Positions 35,291 to 46,506 of a DNA stretch of 64,000 nucleotides are shown here, piece after piece. Each line of letters starts with the position of its first letter. Position 1 is the first letter of the stretch. The stretch lies in assembly GCA_016800925.1 (NCBI GenBank), contig JABCPU010000004.1, forward strand, positions 620,001 to 684,000, read 5' to 3'. Source of the stretch: Suillus spraguei (Eukaryota; Basidiomycota; Agaricomycetes; Boletales; Suillaceae). The translations under genes and the position numbers were made by a program. The notes below the pieces were generated by a model. That model made no database searches. It saw only the letters and a list, made by a program, of their open reading frames with translations, and had not been told where the DNA came from.

Positions 35291-36462
35291 TCACATCAAG
35301 TTTCCAACGAGACTACCCTCCAGCCAAGCTAAGGTCCCTTCAGCACTTCCAATTAATATATCAACTCCTTCAGTAACCATCTTTCTGGTGACTTCCCTAT
35401 CTCCCCAATCCACTCGTGCGGTCCAAGTAACCAGATGTGCTCCAACGTGTGCAATCGCAACCCTTGCGAGCGCTTCATCAGGCCCACTCCCACCCCTATA
35501 AGTCAAGAGGAAGGATCTCATAATCGTGGATACCTCCTCCTGGCGGCTTGGATAAAACCGCTGAAGCAGCTGCATCTCTGCGCAAAAATGAGCAATGTCT
35601 ATCCCCCGAAGACCCCCCCTCGCCAACTCCCAATCCAACACATAAAGTTTTTCTAACCTAGGCATGCCTCCCTCTGATTCTCTCCGAAGGGACACCATGA
35701 TATTCCCAGGCCAGAAGTCTCCATGTATCATCACCTCTATCGCGTTACCAATTTCATGACTGCGGGTCTCCGCTAGCTTCGATATAACGGCCAGTTTCCT
35801 CTCAGGGATGTCAAGGCCGGGGTTAGCCAAAGCCGCCAAGTCATCTGTGCCACTGAGTGTAGATATGAGGCGACCGTATGTAATACAAGCCGAGATCGTC
35901 CTGCCCCCTTCGTTGTTGCTGAAAATACCCATATCGAAAGACGCGTCTTTGTTCCAGCCATGGATGCGACTAAGGAAACGACCAATCGCAATACCGATTT
36001 CTTCAGCGACTGCCTGTGGCAGCGCCTGGTCAATCACCAGTTGATTCAGCGTACAAGCGTCCGTCCCACAATCATCAATGATCATGACATGGGCATCTTC
36101 GTCGAAGAGATGGACGTTAGGAACGGTGACGACATCGTCATCAGCGTGCATCTTGCGGACGAGTCGTAAAGCTTCCACATCAAATTTCTGCAGGTCGTCA
36201 TCAATCCAGTGTAACGCCACTTCAAAGGCAGCCTCACCTGGCGCTCTGTATGGAGAGCTATCCAATCGCTGTATGCAGCCACATATGGCGGTGCATACTT
36301 CAACACAAATGTTTCCTTGCCCTCGAATGAGCTGTTAAGGTGTATCCTGTATGTGAAATTGGTGAAACCTCCTGTCAGCGCGTCTATTGTATGCGATGCG
36401 AAAGGAGTATTAAACAAGTATCTTTGTACGTTGGCGATGGTGGTGAGGTCAACGTCCGCCAT
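35291..36462 (-). CDS. APH-type phosphotransferase (aminoglycoside/choline kinase-like), intact copy A
   Basis: Protein of about 375 residues in the APH/choline kinase-like fold. Exon 1: MADVDLTTIANVQRYLFNTP, GGFTNFTYRIHLNSSFEGKE, TFVLKYAPPYVAAYSD, ending HTERQ. A 50-base GT-AG intron joins it in phase to KFDVEALRLVRKMHADDD. The catalytic loop is IHGDFWPGNIMVSL (Brenner-type HGD...N) and the metal-binding motif is VLDWELARGG. The C terminus is GTLAWLEGSLVGNLM. Such kinases are numerous in basidiomycetes and their substrates are generally unknown, so no drug resistance is implied. A near-identical second copy lies at 46,507-47,679. Homology between the copies runs from about 35,294 to 36,491 and so includes the start codon and about 30 bases upstream. 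Confidence 0.82.
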
Positions 36463-36597
36463 GTCAGAGTAGACGGGTATTGCTGAGTTATCTAAGAATC
36501 TAAGGAGAACGGGTGGGAAGATGATCGCCAGCTGCCGCGATCCATCTATGTTCGGACTCGTCTTGAGAGATACAATGCTTGTGGGATAGTCCAGGAA

Positions 36598-36790
36598 CTA
36601 GTGATGGTCCTGAACCGTTTCGAACCTGACCGAAGTCCAGTTCCAGGTTCGGGGAACCGAACCGTTGGTCCGGTTCACGGTTCGAGGACTTGTGAAATTC
36701 TCGAACCCAGTTCGAACAGGTTCGAAAGATTGTTGGGCAATAAGGTGCTGTTTGGACAGCGACTCTGGTTCAGGTTCAGATCTGCACGTG
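36598..36790. repeat. GGTTC/GAACC-rich degenerate repeat
   Basis: Within about 190 bases the pentamer GGTTC or its complement GAACC recurs about a dozen times in both orientations, often extended to GGTTCG, giving many small inverted repeats. A doubled GCACGTGAT follows at 36,785-36,802. Composition suggests a nonautonomous DNA element or satellite-like relic; no terminal repeats or target duplication could be defined. Confidence 0.45.
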
Positions 36791-37038
36791 ATGCACGTGA
36801 TGAGAACATGTGACGTATGTTCGATAAGAGATCATCGATAATCAGTACTAGGACAGTATAAAGCGTTGAATCTGGTATAGATAATTACAGTTGCTGCATC
36901 CATATGGACCTCGAAGCGCAAACACGGAACAATGTACATCGACGACATCAAATCATCATGGTCATCATCACAATTGCTGTTGCTCAGATTTCATGCCTTT
37001 ATAACCTCTTATTCTTATCACACACAGAAAAGATCCCG

Positions 37039-38329
37039 TTGTAATGAACATATTGGTGCTGGGCTTAAAACCCCATATTTTGACACTCGTCTCATGTCTA
37101 CAGGAGTTACCACTAGTCCATGGCCTTCTTACCCCTTTAGCAGTACTGGCGGCATCCCACACTTACCGCACACCGTACCGACTACCACACCTCGTTCTAC
37201 GAACTGATGTCCTTCCATGTCCTTGCCGCGTCCGCATAGCTCCATTTGGTGCGTAGTTTGTTTCCTGTTCATTATCACTGATTCCACAGTAAGCGTTATT
37301 ACATGTTGCCTCGTGCCGCAGCGCCTCGTGCTATGTTTACTTATGGCTGTTACGAACTGGGGTGGCGTCACCAGCGACAGTGAAAAGACACAGACAGTCT
37401 GCTGGGAGTTCTTACAATGTCCAAGCGAGGACAAGGTGAAAGTACAAGGAACGCGTTCCGAGTATGATCAAGGGTTCGGCCTCAAGGACAAGTCCGAGAG
37501 GTTCTATGAGAATAGAGACTAAGGCTAAGGAGTGCTTAGACTTAGAGACGATTCAAGACGACTTAGGTTGGAGACCTAAGCGAAGGAGATTCCAGGTAAA
37601 ACCCAGTAAGATTAAAGTAGGGAATCTACTACAAGTACACTGTGCTTAAATAGGCCAATATGTGCGCACAGACCAGGTAACCGCGAGAACGTAACTGCAT
37701 ATCCTAATAAGGAAGGCATGTATCGTACAAATGCATTGAGCATATGAGTCAGAGTCACGTGACAAGATATACAAGCAGAGGAACAAAAGGGAAAATGAGT
37801 AGGGGCACGTACGATTGTAACAACGGTGGTTACTACACTCCAGCGCTACTGATCTCGCCTAGAGTATTCCGAGTACATACAAATTAGGATATAAGCACTG
37901 CGTACCCCACACGATAAAGCACCTGATTTTACACCATTGCACGTACTATAGGTCAGGATTATTGTCTAGCTCTGGATCAACCCAGTAGTGGACATAGTCT
38001 TTAAAGTTCCTTTATCGCTCGTTAATACATCATGCTTGTTCTCTGTTACCGCCGGCATACCGCTGGACTTTTGATTGTTACTTTTGACTGAACTTCTCAC
38101 ACTCCGCTACTTTACTGCTGAAAGTACCGCGGACTTCTTTACTGTTTCTTTGCACCGCTTGCAACCTTACCGCTACCGCTGAGACCACCGCTTGACATCG
38201 CTCGCTAGATGCAACTGTTACTGACTTTATCTCGATGATGGTAGCACCACAAAGCATGACGCTAGTTCCAGCGGTATCATCGCTGACCACAGCAACTTAC
38301 CGCTGACTCGGACACTTGTTTTGCAAATA
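37039..38329. repeat. Dispersed repeat, copy 1 (about 1.29 kb including a nested LTR)
   Basis: Begins TTGTAATGAACATATTGG and ends CTTGTTTTGCAAATA. Apart from a 475-base internal insertion it matches the sequence at 43,781-44,592 over its whole length with scattered substitutions. The right half is dotted with ACCGC motifs. It has no convincing coding capacity. It could be a solo LTR or a short nonautonomous element. Confidence 0.7.
37348..37822. mobile_element. Probable solo LTR nested in dispersed repeat copy 1
   Basis: A 475-base segment absent from the other copy of the repeat. It starts TGTTACGAAC and ends TTGTAACA, so the termini TGTTAC/GTAACA are inverted complements as in LTRs. Flanks are ATGGC and ACGGT, compatible with a 5-base target duplication carrying two transitions. 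Confidence 0.6.
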
Positions 38330-38904
38330 AGTTAGACTCGAACTTGACCATACTAAATAGGCATCCCCTTTTAGGGTCGAACGCTCTTGTTCTTACAAGT
38401 GAAGCAGACTAGATGGAGCGCAAGACTAACATACTAGTTTAGGCAGTGGTTTATCTACAGCCCAAGCTAGGTTGTATCTTTACACCATATCATACATTTA
38501 TCCTGACTGGAAAAGCATGGGTATATGAGCTCATCAGTGGTCACCCAGACCGAATCAAACACAATTTTGGCATCGACTTTCAAACCTTTGAGAGCTATTA
38601 GAAGTTCTTCAGTGACATGGATTTGTCCAGTCCCACAATGGCGTCACTGTCGAAGAGCAACTTGGAATATTTTTGTATACATGTGTTACAGGGCTCTCTT
38701 CTTGTCATGTTGGTGAGTGGTTTCAGCATTCTCCAGACACAATTACGAGGTAAGTATGTCAATAATTTGAGATGAACAGTAGGCTGATGATTTTCACAGA
38801 TATTTCAAGCACATGCTCGTTTTCTTTCGTCCCCTCCCTTCTACACTGCAAATGTCCAGTTTCTAAATGAACATACTCCCATTTCTGCAGCAATCTGCAA
38901 TGAC
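38330..38904. other. Spacer between repeat copy 1 and the Gypsy LTR, with a short coding-like relic
   Basis: On the minus strand, around 38,525-38,625, a reading HVTEELLIALKGLKVDAKIV followed by FDSVWVTTDELIY looks like real coding sequence. It has no start, no recognised family and stops nearby. The remainder shows nothing recognisable. Confidence 0.3.
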
Positions 38905-39674
38905 TGTCATATACCATTCTTCTAATCCCAGATTCGACCATATCCGATCAGATCCGATCGATTCTATTTCCATCCGGTCCACAGATCCTGTCCGGATTGC
39001 TCATCTGAATGTGCTCACTTCTCGCACTCTATCTCCCTTGTGTATATCTGCGTCTATCTCCTTTCGTCTCTCATCCTGTTTCCAGTACTCCGGCTGTGTA
39101 TAATTCCTTCCTGTGTCACTGATCCGTTACCTGTGTTTCATTTCCGATTCGTGCTTACTGATCCGCTGCGCATTAACTAATAGACTTCCATTACACTTCG
39201 TACATAGCCCTCGCTCCCGGACTTGTTGATTATCTGTCTTAGATACTTACCGTATATAAACCACTTGTAGATCTCCGTAGAACCTTAGTTTGAATATCAT
39301 CTTAGATTCTGCTCATTCTGCTTCCTTCGGACTTGAGTCACTTTCCACTCAAAGTCATCTTCTGAGACTTGGGATTGATTCCTTTAGTCTATATCTCCGA
39401 CTCTATCTTCAGATAGTCCACCTCTGTCAGTTTCTAGTTAGCAACCCGTTCCGAAGCTAGCCTTAATCCTCATTCCATCCCTATGTTCCGGATAACCTTC
39501 GGACGTACCATATCCGATACCTTCGAACGTCCGGATCTGTCACGCAACTCCTTCCGGATCTTCGGACATATACCTCCTCTCTGAAATAAGGGGCATTACT
39601 TGGGAAAGGGGCACAGTGTATGAACTGAGGCCAAAGCCCTTCAGATCTTTCACCCCTTGAGTACAGTCTTAACA
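38905..39674 (+). repeat. Gypsy 5' LTR
   Basis: 770 bases, from TGTCATATACC to GTCTTAACA, with TG...CA ends. Matches 44,762-45,531 with scattered differences, many of them C/T or G/A. Confidence 0.9.
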
Positions 39675-39725
39675 GTATATTCGAACTCAAACCTTTCCGA
39701 GTAACTTTCTAAACCATTCCATATC

Positions 39726-41018
39726 ATGCCTCCCCGTAAAACTCAAAACACTCTCCGAGGAGCTGGACTTGGTCCAATCCAACAAGATCCCACACCCATT
39801 GTCCAAACATTCACCAGTTTCTCTCAACACTGCACAAGTATGAGCGACATAGGTCAAAGTATTTCTGCTCGTCAAGCCAGACCGGATCCGGTAACACCAA
39901 CTCGGAGCCCGGATGACCCAGACTCCAATTCATGCCCGACCATTTGCTTTGATGATGAGCTGTGCAGTAACCCACCAGATGATGAAGGTGATGATCCGGA
40001 CAATGAGGACCTGGATGATGAAGAAGATAAAATCCATCTGAGCCCTCAGGACCGGGTCCTAGCCCAACTATCCGTAGCCATTAATCACCTCGCTCGCAGT
40101 AGCCGTCGTACCCCCACCTTGGATGATAGCAAAGTCAAAATCCGTGAGCCAGATACCTTCGATGGATCCGAACCTCGCAAGCTCCGGGCATTCTTCATCC
40201 AATGTGAGCTCAACTTCCAGAGCAAACCTAACGCTTTCCGTTCCGGACACGCTAAAGTCAATTTCGCCCAATCCTACCTTAAGGGTATGGCTCTCGAGTG
40301 GTTTGAACTGGATCTCCTTTCGGACGGATATAGCAACCATCCAGACTGGATGGATGACTACTCTGAGTTCATGCTCGAGCTCCAAACCAACTTCGGACCT
40401 CACGATCCCTCCGGAGATGCAGAAATGCAGTTAGAACAACTCAACATGCGTGAAGGACAGCGCATCAACAAGTACATTGTAGAATTCCAGCGACTTGCCT
40501 CCCAAGTACGCGAATGGGGAGACGGAGCCCTACGACGCCAATTCTACAATGGACTTCCGGCCCAAATCAAAGATGAGATTAGTTGCATGGGTAAACCCAC
40601 TACCCTTTTGGAGTTCAAGACTCTCGCCCAGACCATCGACGCCCATTACTGGGAGCGGAGGGGCGAAGTCACCCAAGAGGGTAAAACCACCTCTTCCAAT
40701 CCTCCCAGACAGTCAACATCCAACTGGATGAACTCCAACTTGTCTGGATCCGATACGCTCAGATTCAATAAACCCACATCCTCCACAACCTCCTTTGCCC
40801 CGAAAGCTTTGGATCTTCCTAGTGTTGTTGGTGTGGACAGAAAGCTAACCACCCAGGAGCATCAGAGGCATATTGACAAAAGGCTCTGTATGTTCTGCGG
40901 TGGACCTGGTCACACTGCCCGGGAATGCACCAAATCCACTTCGTGCGCTGCCAAAGGCCGCGCTACCGTGCTCACTCCGGAAACGGAACCAGAAGCCTCG
41001 GATGAGGCAAAAAATTAG
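39726..41018 (+). CDS. gag: Gypsy Gag polyprotein
   Basis: Intact 430-codon frame. Acidic N-terminal region, then the retrotransposon Gag core with PDTFDGSEPRKLRAFFIQCE, HAKVNFAQSYLKGMALEWFE and MREGQRINKYIVEFQRLASQ. Near the C terminus is one CCHC zinc knuckle, CMFCGGPGHTAREC, for RNA packaging. It is the only ORF of this element still open throughout. Confidence 0.9.
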   Translation: MPPRKTQNTLRGAGLGPIQQDPTPIVQTFTSFSQHCTSMSDIGQSISARQARPDPVTPTRSPDDPDSNSCPTICFDDELCSNPPDDEGDDPDNEDLDDEEDKIHLSPQDRVLAQLSVAINHLARSSRRTPTLDDSKVKIREPDTFDGSEPRKLRAFFIQCELNFQSKPNAFRSGHAKVNFAQSYLKGMALEWFELDLLSDGYSNHPDWMDDYSEFMLELQTNFGPHDPSGDAEMQLEQLNMREGQRINKYIVEFQRLASQVREWGDGALRRQFYNGLPAQIKDEISCMGKPTTLLEFKTLAQTIDAHYWERRGEVTQEGKTTSSNPPRQSTSNWMNSNLSGSDTLRFNKPTSSTTSFAPKALDLPSVVGVDRKLTTQEHQRHIDKRLCMFCGGPGHTARECTKSTSCAAKGRATVLTPETEPEASDEAKN

Positions 41019-41074
41019 TCCGCGACCCTCCTGACTCCATACAGGATGAGGGTCGCATTGGCCCAACCCGTGCA

Positions 41075-41464
41075 ATGGAGCTACAACTCAACGCTGTAAC
41101 TCTTCCTGATCCGAACTCTCTGTGTCCATATGTCTCTCTTCCATCTTTCTCCAATATATCTGACTTTCCGGCCCTCATAGACTGTGGTTCCTCCCACTGC
41201 TTCATAGACACTGATTTCATCCGAAAACATAAAATTCCTACCTATCAGATTCCTCCACTTCTGCTCCGTTTATGTGATGGTACATGCAATAACAATATTG
41301 TCGAAGCCATAAACTTATCCGTCCGATTCTCCTCCAGTGTAATCACTTCCGACACGTTCTATGTCACCCCTTTGGATTCCTCATGTTATATCATTCTCGG
41401 ATATAGCTGGCTCACCCAACACAATCCGTTGATTGACTGGGTATTGGGCAGCATCGAGTTCTGA
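41075..41464 (+). pseudogene. Gypsy retropepsin-like protease domain
   Basis: Aspartic protease region: FPALIDCGSSHCFIDTDFIR carries a D-C-G-S variant of the usual DSG/DTG active site, followed by DTFYVTPLDSSCYIILGYSW and LTQHNPLIDW. The frame ends in TGA right after GSIEF, where the family usually continues with Arg, so a CGA to TGA change is likely. The same frame then continues open to 41,671. Confidence 0.75.
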
Positions 41465-41678
41465 ACTACTGTACAGGGAATGCCATTAACCCCATCCACA
41501 TCATCGCTGCCTCCGGACACACCGTCCATGGCAGGAAAATCCAATCCGACACCTCCGTTATCTTCAGGTATTCAATCCAAGGAAGAATCCTCCCCTCCAA
41601 TATCTCTGTTGCCTCAGAGCATCCCAACTGTGGCACAAATCCGAACCCTCTGCTGGCACTTCAGTCCCTAACATATCA

Positions 41679-43637
41679 TTGATAAATGCAGTGGCCTTTT
41701 GCCGTGCCTGCAAGTTAGAAGGATCTACTCAGTTCAGCATCTACCTCCGTCCCTCCGAAGTAAATCTTCAATCCGCATCCGTATCATCCAATCCTCCAGA
41801 CCTCTCCAGAATCCCTTCCGAGTACCACAAATTCACGGATGTCTTCGACAAAGGCAAGGCCGGACAACTTCCCCCTCATCGACCCTATGATCTCAAGATT
41901 GAGTTGGAAGAAGGGGCTAGTCCGCCTCTCAGAACCATGTATTCTCTTTCTACGGTCAAGCTTGAAGCCCTCCGGAAGTTCCTTGATGAAAACATCTCGT
42001 CCAGACTCCTCCGTTCCTCATCCTCTCCCCACGGAGCCCCCGTCCTATTTGTCAAAAAGAAGGATGGATCCCTCCACCTTTGTGTGGATTTCCGTGGTCT
42101 CAACCACATCACCAAAAAGGACCAATATCCGTTACCCCTCATTGCCGACCTCCTAGACTCCCCGAGCCACGCTAGAGTTTATACCAAAATTGATCTCCAT
42201 TCCGCATACCATCTTGTCCAGATAACAGAAGGAGACAAATGGAAGACTTCCTTCTGTATGTGCTATGGCTCCTATGAATGGTTGGTGATGCCGGAAGGCC
42301 TCACGAATGCTCCGGTGGCTTTCCAACGCTTTGTCAATAGCGTGTTTGCCGATATGCTGGATGTATGTGTTGTAGTATATCTGGATGACATCCTCATCTA
42401 TTCCAAAGACCTTGCAAGTCATAAGGAACATGTCCGAGAAGTTTTACGACGTCTCCGTAAACACTGACTATATGCCAAACCCGAGAAATGCGAATTCCAT
42501 TCATCCTCCATCGAGTATCTTGGTTACCTCCTATCTCTGGATGGCTTGACAATGTCGTCCGAGAAAATCCAGTCTGTCATAGACTGGCCGGAACCTCAGA
42601 AAGTCAAGGACATCCAATCCTTCCTCGGATTCGCTAATTTCTATCATCGTTTCATCTTCAATTACTCGGATATCATGGTCCCCCTTACTCAACTCACTCG
42701 CAAGGGCATCACTTGGAACTTTTCTGAGGACTGCCGGAAATCATTTGACGCACTCAAGAAAGCCTTTACTTCCGCTCCAGTGCTGACACATTGGATTCCG
42801 GATGTTCCTATAGTTGTGGAAACTGATGCCTCGGATTATGCTATTGCTGGAATATTGTCCATTGTATGCCCAGACTCGGAACTTCGTCCGGTAGCATTTT
42901 ACTCCTGGACATTGTCCGGTGCAGAACTCAACTATGATGTCCATGATAAGGAACTACTAGCCATCTATGCTGCATTCCGAACCTGGCAGCATTACCTAGA
43001 AGGCTCGTCCGAGCCTATAGATGTTGTCATGGACCACAAGAACCTTGAGTACTTCTCCACCACAAAACTCCTATCCCATCATCAGGCCCACTGGTCTGAG
43101 TTCCTCCATCAGTTCAACCTCGTTATCCATTACCGTCCTGGAAAACTCGGAGTCAAGCCAGATTCCCTCACTAGACGATGGGATGTCTACCCTAAAGAGG
43201 GGGATAAGGACTATGCTCAGATTAACCCTCACAACCTCCGTCCAATATTCACTTCGGAACAATTAGCTTCGTCCCTACGAGCTTCCATTTTAGCAACTCC
43301 GGTCCTTAGAGCAGCTGTGCTTATGGACACCGAACACCTCTGGAAAGACATTCTGATAGCACTCCCTAATGACCCCATCGCACAAATGCACTTTCCGGTC
43401 CCTTCAGATCCGAGATGGACAATAGATGATGGTGGATTTCTTTGTTGTGACAACTGCATCTACGTTCTGGATACCAATGATCTACGACTTCGCATCCTCT
43501 GGAATTGCCATGACCACCCCCTATCCGGACATTTTGGACAAAATCGTACTCTCGAGCTCATCCGATGCAACTACACCTGGCCCGGAGTACGAGCCTATGT
43601 CAAAGAGTATGTCAGATCCTGCACATCCTGCACCTGA
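41679..43637 (+). pseudogene. pol: Gypsy reverse transcriptase, RNase H and integrase zinc finger (broken)
   Basis: RT starts with SEYHKFTDVFDKGKAGQLPP, RPYDLKIELEEGASPP, and contains the catalytic VVYLDDILIYSKD. A single TGA at 42,465 interrupts RLRKH-LYAKPEKCEF in the same frame. The sequence continues with the connection domain and RNase H (VETDASDYAIAGIL), then the integrase HHCC finger (HDHPLSGHFGQNRTLELIRC to YVRSCTSC). A second TGA follows CTSCT, and the frame continues KVLRHKPYGLLKQLP up to the inserted repeat at 43,781. The integrase catalytic core is absent. Confidence 0.88.
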
Positions 43638-43780
43638 GCCAAAGTTCTGAGACATAAGCCCTATGGATTACTCAAGCAACTCCCCATCCTGGAAAAACCA
43701 TGGAACTCCATCTCTATGGATTTCATCGAGCAACTTCTGGACTCATCCAGCTATACAGCTATCCTCGTCATCATAGATCA

Positions 43781-44592
43781 TTGTAACGAGCATATTGGTG
43801 CTGGGCTTAAAACCCTATATTTTGACACTCGTATGACATCTACAGGAGTTACCACTTGTCCATGGCCGTCTTACCCCATTTAGCAGTACCGGCGGCATCC
43901 CACGCTTACCGCACACCGTACCGACTGCCGCACCTCGTTCCATGAACCGATGTCCTTCCATGTCCTTGCTGCGTCCGCATAGCTCCATTTGGTGCGTAGT
44001 TTGTTTCCTGTTCGTTATCACTGATTCCACAGCAAGCGTTATTACATGTTGCCTCATGCCGCAGCGCCTCGCGCTATGTATACTTATGGCGGTTACTACA
44101 CTCCAGCGCTACTGATCTCGCCTAGAGTATTCCAAGTACATACGAATTAGGATATAAGCACTGCGTACCCCACACGATAAAGTACCTGATTTTACACCAT
44201 TGCACGTACTATAGGTCAGGATTATTGTCTAGCTCTGGATCAACCCAGTAGTGGACATAGTCTTTAAAGTTCCCTTATCGCTCGTTAATACATCATGCTC
44301 GTTCTCCGTTACCGCCAGCATACCGCTGGACTTTTGATTGTTACTTTTGACTGAACTTCTCACACTCCGCTACTTTACCGCTGAAAGTACCGTGGACTTC
44401 TTTACTGTTTCTTTGCACCACTCGCAACCTTACCGCTACCGCTGAGACCACTGCTCGACATCACTCACTAGACGCAACTGTTACTGACTTTATCTCGACG
44501 ACAGTAGCACCGCAACGCACAACGCTAGTTCTGGCGGTATCATTGCTGACCGCAGCAACTTACCGCTGTCTCAGACGCTTGTTTTGCAAATA
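43781..44592. repeat. Dispersed repeat, copy 2 (inside the Gypsy integrase)
   Basis: 812 bases matching 37,039-38,329 minus its nested LTR. Starts TTGTAACGAGCATATTGG and ends CTTGTTTTGCAAATA. The Gypsy sequence to its left stops within the integrase core (AILVIID) and resumes on the right only near the element's 3' end. The insertion is therefore joined to a deletion. Confidence 0.75.
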
Positions 44593-44761
44593 TGTATGAA
44601 GTGGGGGTAGGAATCACTTCGGATGTCTGATGTCCGTATATCTGTCGGATTACAGACTCAGCACTACAACCATCAAACTTCTCCATTGTCCCGCATTAAT
44701 CTTATCCGATCCAGATCAATGCTTCCTGTGCCTCAGGGGTTCGGCCCTAAAGGGGGGATAC

Positions 44762-45531
44762 TGTCATATACCATACTTCTAATCCCAGATCCGACCATAT
44801 CCGATCAGATCTGATCGATTCTATTTCCGTCCGGTCCACAGATCCTGTCCAGATTGCTCATCCGAATGTGCTCACTTCTCGCACTCTATCTCCCTTGTGT
44901 ATATCTGCGTCTATCTCCTTTCGTCTCTCATCCTGTTTCCAGTACTCCGGCTGTGTATAATTCCTTCCTGTGTCACTGATCCGTTACCTGTGTTTCATTT
45001 CCGATTCGTGCTTACTGATCCGCTGCGCATTAACTAATAGACTTCAATTACACTTCGTACATAGCCCTCGCTCCCGGACTTGTTGATTATCTGTCTTAGA
45101 TACTTACCGTATATAAACCACTTGTAGATCTCCGTAGAACCTTAGTTCGAATATCATCTTAGATTCTGCTCATTCTGCTTCCTTCGGACTTGAGTCACTT
45201 TCCGCTCAAAGTCATCTTCCGAGACTTGGGATTGATTCCTATAGTCTATATCTCCAACTTCATCTTTGGATAGTCTACCTCTGTCAGTTTCTAGTTAGGA
45301 ATCCGTTCTGAAGCTAGCCTTAGTCCTCTTTCCATCCCCGCGCTCCGGATAACCTTCGGACGTACCATATCCGATACCTTCAGACGTCCGGATCCACTAT
45401 GCAACTCTTTCCGGATCTTCGGACATATATCTCCTCTCTGAAATAAGGGGCATTACTCGGACAAGGGGCACAGTGTACGAACTGAGGCCAAAGCCCTTCA
45501 GATCTTTCACCCCTTGAGTACGGTCTTAACA
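44762..45531 (+). repeat. Gypsy 3' LTR
   Basis: 770 bases, same ends and length as the 5' LTR. Its right edge lies directly against the casein kinase 1 relic. Confidence 0.9.
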
Positions 45532-46330
45532 GCCAGTATGCAAGAGCTGGAGAGCTTCTTGCGGCCATTGGGCAACCATGGAAGGGAGCTGCGCAAGAAA
45601 TAAATTAGCATGTATGCAAAAGACTTGAGATCATCACAATGAGCTTGGACAACTCCCAGGTGGTTGTTGATGGAAGCAAATGCAGGAGTACCAGTAAGAC
45701 ATCTACCATGACAAAATGGCATATGAACTTGGGCTGCAGCATCCCAGTACTCCCTTGCAACGCCAAAATCAATAATAAATGCAGTTTACTCTGAATCACC
45801 ACAACCAACCAGGACATTGTGAGGTTTAATGTCACCATGAACATAGTTGTGCAAGTGGATGTACTCCAGAGATGAGAGCTGGGAAATAGGTTAGGCATCA
45901 GTCCCATAGCCTACCATAAATCAACTCACCAGTTGGTCACCTAGATTAACAATGGTATAGAGTTCAAACTTTTGGTTGTGTGCGAGGAAGAGTTCATGTA
46001 GCGATGGTCCAAGGAGGTTGAGAGCCAGTGCATGATATGTTGCCTCTCTGCCGAACCAGATGACATGTGGAATCCCAACTCCACCTTTAAGTTGTTTTAA
46101 GATGTGATATTCGTGCTCCAAAGACAATGAGTTATCAGTGAGATGCTCGAGTTTGACAGCAAGATTGGTATCATTGATAATGTTCTGTGCACAGTATACA
46201 ACACCTAGGTGGCATCTACATAATGAATTCAACTTCATATTGTATACATAACAACATACCATACATGCCAGATCCCAAAGGGCCTCCCAGCCTAAATCTG
46301 CCATCAACTTGACTTGGAACCTCGCACATG
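45532..46330 (-). pseudogene. Casein kinase 1-like relic, truncated at the Gypsy LTR
   Basis: Starts MCEVPSQVDGRFRLGGPLGS with the Gly loop GSGMYG. After an intron come VVYCAQNIINDTNLAVKLEH, GGVGIPHVIWFGREATYHAL, LNLLGPSLHELFLAHNQKFE and YIHLHNYVHGDIKPHNVLVG. A TAA stop follows GDSE, just before TAFIIDFGVAREY. The rest remains recognisable: GRCLTGTPAFASINNHLGVV, HCDDLKSFAYMLIYFLRSSL and PWLPNG. Then the sequence runs into the LTR at 45,531. The catalytic loop has HGDIKPHN where CK1 proteins usually have HRDIKPDN. Premature stop, lost C-lobe end and altered loop mark it as a pseudogene. No matching remainder was found beyond the other LTR. Confidence 0.8.
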
Positions 46331-46506
46331 GATGATGGCACATTAAGATGTTTGAATTTCTAAAGTAGAGGTAACAAAAATGTTGCATTAACATTAACTC
46401 CATGCACACTGGCTTCCAGTTGGTTGAAGCCGGCTCAAGCTGCCTTTCACACAAAGTTAGCTCAAACTCGGTTCGTGTGGCTAGCGAGGTGAACTGAACT
46501 GAAAAA

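Larger units (their letters stand above)
38905..45531 (+). mobile_element. Decayed Ty3/Gypsy LTR retrotransposon
   Basis: About 6.6 kb with two 770-base LTRs, in the order gag, protease, RT/RNase H, integrase zinc finger. This order identifies Ty3/Gypsy. The element is dead: coding frames hold several stops, the integrase core is missing, and an 812-base foreign repeat sits in its place (43,781-44,592). A polypurine run AAAGGGGGGATAC directly precedes the 3' LTR. Flanking bases differ on the two sides (ATGAC and GCCAG), so no target duplication is visible. Confidence 0.9.

Noticed and set aside
35294..36462. Apparent frameshift between the two parts of the APH gene
   Set aside because: Both copies show it, and a 50-base GT-AG intron joins HTERQ to KFDVEALRLV in phase, so it is a normal intron.
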